From Pycnopodia helianthoides (lineage: Eukaryota; Echinodermata; Asteroidea; Forcipulatida; Asteriidae), in NCBI GenBank assembly GCA_032158295.1, contig CM063245.1:7302700-7366699 (forward strand): a stretch of 64,000 bases of DNA, given 5' to 3'. Both the position numbers and the translations under genes were made by a program. Numbering within the stretch: position 1 is the stretch's first letter; every line of letters starts with the position of its first letter. Under the pieces are notes generated by a model. The model saw only the letters and a program-made list of their open reading frames with translations. It made no database searches and had not been told where the DNA came from. This document shows positions 57,565-64,000 of the stretch, piece by piece.

Positions 57565-60557
57565 CCACCTGTCGGCCGTAACCCAAGCCCAGGACCCTGC
57601 AAAGGCTCAAAGACGGCCTCCCAAGGGTCCGACCATGGGGGGCTGCCAAGAGACTGGGAAGCCAGCCCCCGGGTAGCAGGGGGCTGACATCTGGGCACCA
57701 CGCCCCCCAAAGGGGCGCTGCTGTCCGGGGTTGGGGGGCACAAGCGCCTGGCAAGATTTTGGCCCGAGCCCGAAACCCGCCACGTGCGGCCTTGAACCGG
57801 TTTGCGGCGCATGAACAATGCCTTGCCTTTAGCCAGTAATGCCCTGGCTGCTGAGGCAGATAGCTTCTTGAGATCGATTTTCTCTGTGGTCTTCAACCGT
57901 TTTGCCTCTGCCACCATGAGCTCCTCAAACTTGCCCGCAAAGAGGTCGATGCCCTCTAATGGTAGAGCCTCGAATCACTTGCGGGCGCCCGGCGATGGCA
58001 GGATGAGTGCATCAAGCACGTTTGCCCTCCGAGCCGATGTTGCAAGGGTCGCCACTTAAGTAAACTGCTTGAGAGCCGCCCGAAGGCCCTGATCCAGACA
58101 ATGGAACGCCATGGTCAAGAGATCTGCCGGAACGGATGTATTGTCTTCACATCCGGAAGCAAGATACTCCGTCAGGAGAAGTAGAAACGAAGTCGCCCGC
58201 ATTCCGGAGCGTGATGCGTTGTCGAGCTTCTTGAGGGTCTCCTCATGCTTGTCTCTGACTTTAGCGGGAAAAGAGCATTTGGACGCCGAAGCCCTGGCAT
58301 CTGCAGACATGCCAACCTCTGGGATCACAAAACTGTAATTAAAAACCTGTAATTTTGATAAAACATGCATAAACGAGTTTACTTCAGTAATTTTAAGCCC
58401 CAAGTTTTTGAAACAGGCATTGTAAATACAATTTTATAACTGTGGTGTATATGCTTACACTGTGCAGTTCCATTAAAATAACTGCTTTCTTTTATTCGAC
58501 GAGGTCGAAGCCATGATCAGATATTTATATTACAATTTCATGCAGGAGTGCTAAAAAAATGTCTGCAAAAACAGCATGAACTGACACTGACAGTGACAGT
58601 TCTACTACGACGATCGAAAGGTGAACAATCGTAACCTAAAGCTTTGTATGCAGTGTTCTGATTAGTTAATACAGGTTTATTTACATACCATGCACCAATT
58701 ACGGACGCGCTTACGAATTGGTGATGAACGAGCCTCTGCTCGCTCTGCTATGTGCCCACAGACAACCTCGCTAACATGGGTAGCGCGCGCCGTATCGATT
58801 ATACTGGGAAAGAACAAAATTGCGCGGCAAGATTGTACACCATTGGAAACGAGGTTGTATCACATGGCTTATAGCGCTAGCTTAGTCTTTACCCGCAGTC
58901 GTTTTTCGTTTTATTTTGAATGGGATTATTTTTGCGGTGGGGGTGCTGAAAACCGTATTATTTTTGCAAAACCCATACACACGTATTTTTAACAAAAACC
59001 CGTACGAAATACGGGAAAAACGTACTAGTTACCATGTCTGCATCTGCCACCAGTTTATCTTTCACTGCCTCAGGAAGGGCCGGCGCGGTGAAGAACTTCT
59101 CATAGTCCGTCTTCGGGAACGGGTAATATTCTTTGAGGCGCGCCCCCTGGGGGCGCCACTTGGAGGCCGAAATGACCACTTGGATACGGTCGACACAGAC
59201 CTGATCTAGAGGCAACTCTCAAAAGGCCTTGCCCGGCCCTTGAGCCGCCCCGGTCCGTCGTTTAAACGACTTCTGGGCGGGCTGTACTGAGTCCTCAGTG
59301 GTTGGCAGTTGCAGCACGCGCACCATATCACGCTGAACCAAGCCTAGTTCAGTGTCCGTGATTGACAGGCGCTGCATGGAGATGACCTTGTCGTCCTCCC
59401 AGGCCGACTCATCGGAGCAGGACGGGTTGGTCAAACTAACCGAGTGGGAATCAACTGGCACCCCGGGCCCCACTGGCTATGCCACAGCATGAGCCGTGGG
59501 TTGGCTGCCTTCGTCGGCAAATGCCATCGATGGATGGAGGCTCAACGCTGGCTGGGACTCCGAGGCCCGGCTGAGTGTGTGCGAGATAACCCCGCGTGCC
59601 TGGGCCAACCAGCCATGTCTGATAACGGACGGCTGCGGGTCCATGCCAGTCACCCCGACCGGGCCAGCCACTATGGTCGGCGGACGGGCAGTCAAGAGAG
59701 CAGATAGGAAGGCCGATATGTTCTGGAAGGCATGTAAAAATTCTGCCTTAGACATCATATCTTCTGCCCGGTAGCACTTACCGTGGCGTGAACGCCCCGA
59801 GGCCCCCTCCGAGTCCGAAGAAGAAGATCGGGCGCGGCGCGCCTTTTTCTTTTGTACTTTTTGCCCCAGTGACTTCTCCGAGGACACCTCGAACAATGGC
59901 AACACCTGGGGCATGGGCACTCCCGAGCACCGGAGAAATTCCAATGTCGTGGTAGGTCCATCGGAGCGTGACAGTACCGATCCCGGAGCCCCGGAGAACT
60001 CATGATCGGACCGCTCCATTACCCCAAAGCCCGCCCCGGTTTACCGCGCCCCCAGCCCCATGGGTGGAGGGTCGGCTGCACGGCCCGGGAACCCGCTCAA
60101 TAGTCCCCTTTGTTCCACTGTGGCTACTGCCACTGGGCCCAGGGAACGCAGGTGGCTCGAACCCATTGAACCGTGGTGGCTTGTCGCATCTGACAGCTCC
60201 ACGTTCGGGGTTGAGTCGGAGGGAGTCTGACGGGTACTCCCGCACGGCTTGCCCTGTCGACCCTTCTTCGGCTTCGCGCCGGCAATCATGGTCGGAACCT
60301 GACCTTTGCCGGCCTTAGCCTTTCGTTTGGAAGCCCCGCCAATCACGGCCAGAGAGGAGGACCGGGCACCCAGTCCGACTCCGACCGCAGGGCCGCCAGC
60401 CCCCGTAGCCGACAGTGGCTGCAGACGCTGGACGGGAGACTGGTTCGGCAACAACCCGTCGCCGGCGCAGCCTCCCAAGGGCTCGACCTGTCCCGGGGGG
60501 TGACCTCCACCAGTTACGACAGGAAGAGCTCTCTCCAAACTTTTCATATTCCAGCAC
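57495..60557 (-). pseudogene. DIRS Gag-like region split by a hAT-like insert
   Basis: Frames from 60557 down resemble copy 1 Gag: Arg/Ser/Pro-rich N-terminus, RARSSSSDSEGASGRSRHGK, RLSITDTELGLVQRDMVRVL (59219-59473), LDQVCVDRIQVVISASKWRP (58958-59215), then after the insert FPAKVRDKHEETLKKLDNAS and VAEAKRLKTTEKIDLKKLS. Confidence 0.75.
58298..59046. mobile_element. hAT-like element copy B, inserted in DIRS Gag, 6-bp target duplication
   Basis: The element 58304-59040 (737 bp) has ends CAGACATG and CATGTCTG and is flanked by CATCTG on both sides (58298-58303, 59041-59046). It matches 35649-35840 and 36430-36965 of copy A; the 590 bp between are absent, including the BED-like frame. The DIRS Gag frame resumes across it. 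Confidence 0.85.
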
Positions 60558-60693
60558 TTATTAGTTCACTACCACACTTTAATATTTCCAACAATTGGAC
60601 ACAATTTTATCTTTTAATGTCTTTAATCTCTTGCTAAAAGGGAAAAACTGACAAGCTACAATAAAACACGTCTCACCCTGGTCCTGCCGCTAA

Positions 60694-60855
60694 GAGAAAA
60701 GGAGGAGTCACGAGGCTACTCGCCGCGGGGCACTATATGGGTAGGGCGATGGAGGGCACTATATAATGTAAACTCTTAGCAAAATATCCTGCCGGTATGG
60801 AGAAATATGCAAATAGTAGTGTGCTCTACAGGTAATGTATGAGTGAAGTAGACCC
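60694..60855. repeat. DIRS copy 2 right inverted terminal repeat
   Basis: Complement of 55440-55578, ending GAGTGAAGTAGACC at the outer edge. Confidence 0.85.
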
Positions 60856-62674
60856 ACATGTGACCCATTTATGCTCACAGTGCATTGGTTTTCCTAATTG
60901 TTTGAAAAGATGAAAGGACAAATATTTAGTTGATTCTTAAGGAAAAGTCTTAAAGGAAAAATTGCAACAACTTGTAAGAAATTGTAAACTAAAAGCAACA
61001 ACTCCTTTATAAAGTGATGAAAGATAGAAGAGCGGCCAAAAAGATTTGTTGTGCTTAACAGGAGCCGATAAACTTGGCTTATAACAGGGGCATTTTACCA
61101 ATGTTTGGAAACAGTCAAGGAGAGAGAAACCGCTACTACAGTGCACAATGCACTGCTTGCTTAGTAAATTTGTTTTAATAGTCTTACAATAAATAGTCAA
61201 AGTTAACACAATGATCCTTGCCGGGACTTTGGAAACTCCAAAGGCAGCAGAAATTGCAGTTATATCTCAGTGTCTGTAAGTTAATTGTGATATCTGAAAC
61301 ATCCATGTTCTTTTTGTTTTTTTCTCATAGTGTTTTGGGAAAGATTTTTGTCGGGTAATGGAGCCGAAAAATGGGAACCGGGTACCTGGACACGGTCGGG
61401 TATCCGGGTACCCAGGTACAAGTCACAGGCTTAGAGTTTTTAGACTGTGCCCCCAAAACTCAGTATAACAATTTTAGGCCATTTATTTGGATTACAAATT
61501 TCTAAGCTACAAAAATGAGCGGGAACCCGGGAAAAAAACAAAAAAACAAACACACTGCCAGGATAACAGAATTTTCGTTAAAAAAAAATTTCGGCTTCTT
61601 AAAACGGATGTAAACTGTATGCATACACATTAAAATATATAGCCTGTGCGTTTACGGTAATTTTTGTAAACGTATAACCGTTTCTGAAACAGTCAGTTAC
61701 ACATGTAACTGTCCATTTCAGAAACAAAATGTAAGATTAAAAAAATTGTTTACACAACAGCGCATGTGATCAAAACCATTGCGTCGTCATCACAGCATTT
61801 TGAGTTCGTGCAAGAACCCTGCATACAAAAATTTAAAGAACAAAACAAATAAAGAGAAAACAAATCTTGCATTATACAGTAAAGTAATCCTTCTCTTCAT
61901 CCATGGTATCCTAAACTGTGTCATCTTTGTAAAATAAAGCCTACACATTGCCTAGTTTTTCGTAAACAAGCTTAAATTTCCAAGCAACTGTGCTTCGTCA
62001 GCAGACAATGCTGTCGACGGAATTTGCATGTGGACCAGCAACGTCAGTGCTGTTTACAATTTTAGCCCGCGCACCAGCGATGATGATTATTGCATGCGCA
62101 GACATGTAAAGACTTCCGTCAAGCAGTCAATATTGCATGAGTTTTGGTAGTAAGGGCACATATGTTACTAATGGTCCATGTATGATTTTGGTCAAGTATT
62201 AGGTCTGTAAACGGACTCACAATTTTGTACATGAATGCATAGAATTGGTCTGGTTTCCATCCTACATCGATTGCCGGCGCAGCACATGGCAGCGTCCATA
62301 CGGTGTGGTATGGACTGTACATTCGAAAGTATTTGATTTGTACACCATCGGTGGCATAAAGTGTTGCGGTTCGCTTTTTTTTTACTTACACAAATTGAGT
62401 TTTTCAAGCAGGAATTTAAAAAAAATATTCCAAAACACGATTTTTGGGGGGCGATTCTGTAATCCAAAAAAGAATGGCCTTAGACTGTTAGATGAGTGTT
62501 TTCTGGGAATAAATTACACTTAGTGGTGCTGTTCATAGAAATGCTTTGAAAGTTTTGCAATTTTTCAGGAAGTTACTGAACGTAAAAAACAAAACATGCA
62601 CAGCACTATTCAGAGATATGCATGTAGTTTACAATTTTGATTAAATGTTTCTCTAAGTAATTCATATGACTCAC
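60856..62674. other. Intron sequence without recognised content
   Basis: AT-rich; frames at 60937 and 62245 show no known domain. Confidence 0.4.
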
Positions 62675-62840
62675 TTTTGGAGGTTGGTCCCTGGCCCACA
62701 TTGAATATGTTTTCCAATCAGATGACAATCTTAAACGACCTCTTTGTTCTCCAAGACCATAGATGAACTGTGTTGAAAGGCTGGTTGATATCTGGAGGAA
62801 CTGATCCGAAAAGATGAGTGTACTTACAGAGCTGTTAAAT
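62675..62840 (-). CDS. GAA: GAA-like exon, most upstream found (FIYGLGEQ)
   Basis: 166-bp exon with acceptor TTTTACCCTGCAG and donor GTGAGT. The first base completes a codon from an exon not found here; 55 codons follow (LIFSDQFLQISTSLSTQFIY, GLGEQ, WKTYSMWARDQPPK), ending in phase 0. It matches the N-terminal sandwich of GH31. Confidence 0.92.
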
Positions 62841-64000
62841 CTGCAGGGTAAAACAAAATGCATCCATGAATCGTTCAAACAAGTAAAATTTGTAATTCTT
62901 GCATAAGGGGACATAATTTTTTCTATACAACAATATTTATTCCTTTGTTCATTAAGTAGTAACAAACTGGATGTCAAATGTCTGTTTGATAAACAGAACA
63001 CTGGGCTTTCACCAAAAATGTTTTAATTCAGCACAAAAATCAATATCAAATAAAAAATCAAATATGTCTATGGACATACCAAGATTCAACTCAATCAGAG
63101 TTGTACTACCGTGGATACAACTTCAAAAAGGGCACCTTTAATGTGATGTCATGTGACACGTATGATGTTATATTGACATCACTCTTGAGTGGAGGCATCT
63201 ATAGTTTGAAGGCTACCCCCTCCCTTCACCCCCCGGGGGATTTTTGAGGCAACTATTTTTGGAAACCTTGACCATATTACTTAAGAAAGAGTATCAATGA
63301 CAAGGATTTAACAATCCCTTTTTCAATTAGTAGAGAGAGAAATGTTGTCACACATCTTTGCTGGGGCAACTTTGATCTCATGGAAGAGACACCATCTAGT
63401 GCAGGAACTACACACCTTTAACCATGATGATAGTTCAAGAAGCTTCAAGTGATGATGGTATCACCTCCGTGAACATTCCTGATGAGTCTTACCCAAGGAC
63501 CAAGGAGCGTTCAGTCACTTGCAGATTGCTGGATATTGAGCCATGCTTTATAAAGGGCAAGAGAGCCTCAACTGACATTATCTCCCACTGAAATATCAAA
63601 TGAACATGCTGGGGCCAAGGCTGAATCATCTGATACCCTGTGGATATGCAGCAGAGCTTTGCTTCATGAAGATGTTCAAAGAGTCCAATCATGGGGAGGT
63701 TGGGTTTCAGTAACAGGAGGTTACCCAGGAGACCACCACAACCAGTCAACATTGGTTAACTGCTGCCATATTTTCCGCAGTGACAGAAAACTCTACTGTA
63801 CAGCATAAGTATCTTGAGAGGTATCTAAAGAGGTTAGACAACAGTACACCATAACGACATAAGCCTTGGCTGTAGCTTAGAAGGCTTATGCCATTTTGTG
63901 GGAGAAGCCACAGATATTCAAGAGCGCAATCATCAGAATGGATGGTTTCCATCTTGTCTGCACATGTATGGGTGCCATTGGAAAGAACATTTGAGGCAAT
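62841..64000. other. Intron or upstream sequence without recognised content
   Basis: The minus-strand frame 63489-63752 has protein-like composition but I do not recognise it. The earlier GAA exons must lie beyond 64000 or be hidden here. Confidence 0.35.

Larger units (their letters stand above)
55400..60855 (-). mobile_element. DIRS-type retrotransposon with both terminal repeats and internal complementary region (copy 2)
   Basis: About 5.4 kb on the minus strand, GC-rich. The inverted terminal repeats 55440-55578 and 60694-60836 are near-identical complements; the outermost bases differ (left GAACGAATACTT, right TTCACTCATACATT). The internal complementary region at about 55641-55745 fuses the complements of both outer edges. 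Coding order from 60557 down: Gag, RT, then decayed recombinase (56763-56027). It is interrupted by hAT-like copy B. No target duplication is expected or seen. Frame breaks and a mutated RT motif make it inactive. Confidence 0.9.

Noticed and set aside
57263..57687. Plus-strand frames of about 137 codons in DIRS copy 2
   Set aside because: Shadows of the minus-strand RT start, which has clear motif matches.
63489..63952. Upstream GAA exons or a separate gene
   Set aside because: The frames do not match GH31 N-terminal or trefoil sequence, and I recognise no other family.

Overview
The window is a piece of a marine invertebrate genome, most likely a non-vertebrate deuterostome (acorn worm, amphioxus or echinoderm). 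That placement is an inference from spliced genes with long AT-rich introns, abundant DIRS-type tyrosine-recombinase retrotransposons, an L2/CR1-type LINE with a 2A-like N-terminal motif, Penelope-like ends, and many small DNA transposons. The sequence does not fix the species.

The only host gene I can support is one glycoside hydrolase family 31 gene on the minus strand, closest by eye to lysosomal acid alpha-glucosidase (GAA). Twelve exon positions from 62840 down to 590 join in one uninterrupted reading frame with matching phases and GT/AG borders. They cover the catalytic barrel, including the nucleophile exon (18193-18277) and the acid/base exon (15756-15889). The N-terminal exons and the C-terminal end lie outside the window or were not found. 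One exon is present twice in tandem (42086-42217 and 41880-42011): both are 132 bp, phase 0, open, spliceable and separated by 74 bp, which is the layout of mutually exclusive exons. The next exon also has a decayed duplicate.

Nearly everything else is mobile DNA inside the introns. Left part (1-23 kb): LINE, Gypsy and DIRS fragments, several short inverted-repeat transposons with target duplications, a 17-bp minisatellite and Penelope-like ends. Middle (25-40 kb): a 5'-truncated DIRS element with an open recombinase frame but no RT core, then a nested stack in which a foldback-like inverted repeat encloses a LINE carrying a hAT-like insert, while an L2 LINE splits one arm. Right part (44-61 kb): a 76-bp satellite descended from the catalytic end of a DIRS recombinase and headed by a large palindrome, a broken copy of an uncharacterised multi-copy protein family, and a DIRS element with both terminal repeats and its internal complementary region, itself hit by a second copy of the same hAT-like insert.

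All the autonomous elements are visibly disabled by deletions, frameshifts or a changed RT catalytic aspartate. The most unusual points are the duplicated alpha-glucosidase exon, the satellite born from a recombinase catalytic segment, the 2A-like motif behind a signal-like N-terminus in the L2 LINE, and two partial copies of an uncharacterised nuclease-like family.
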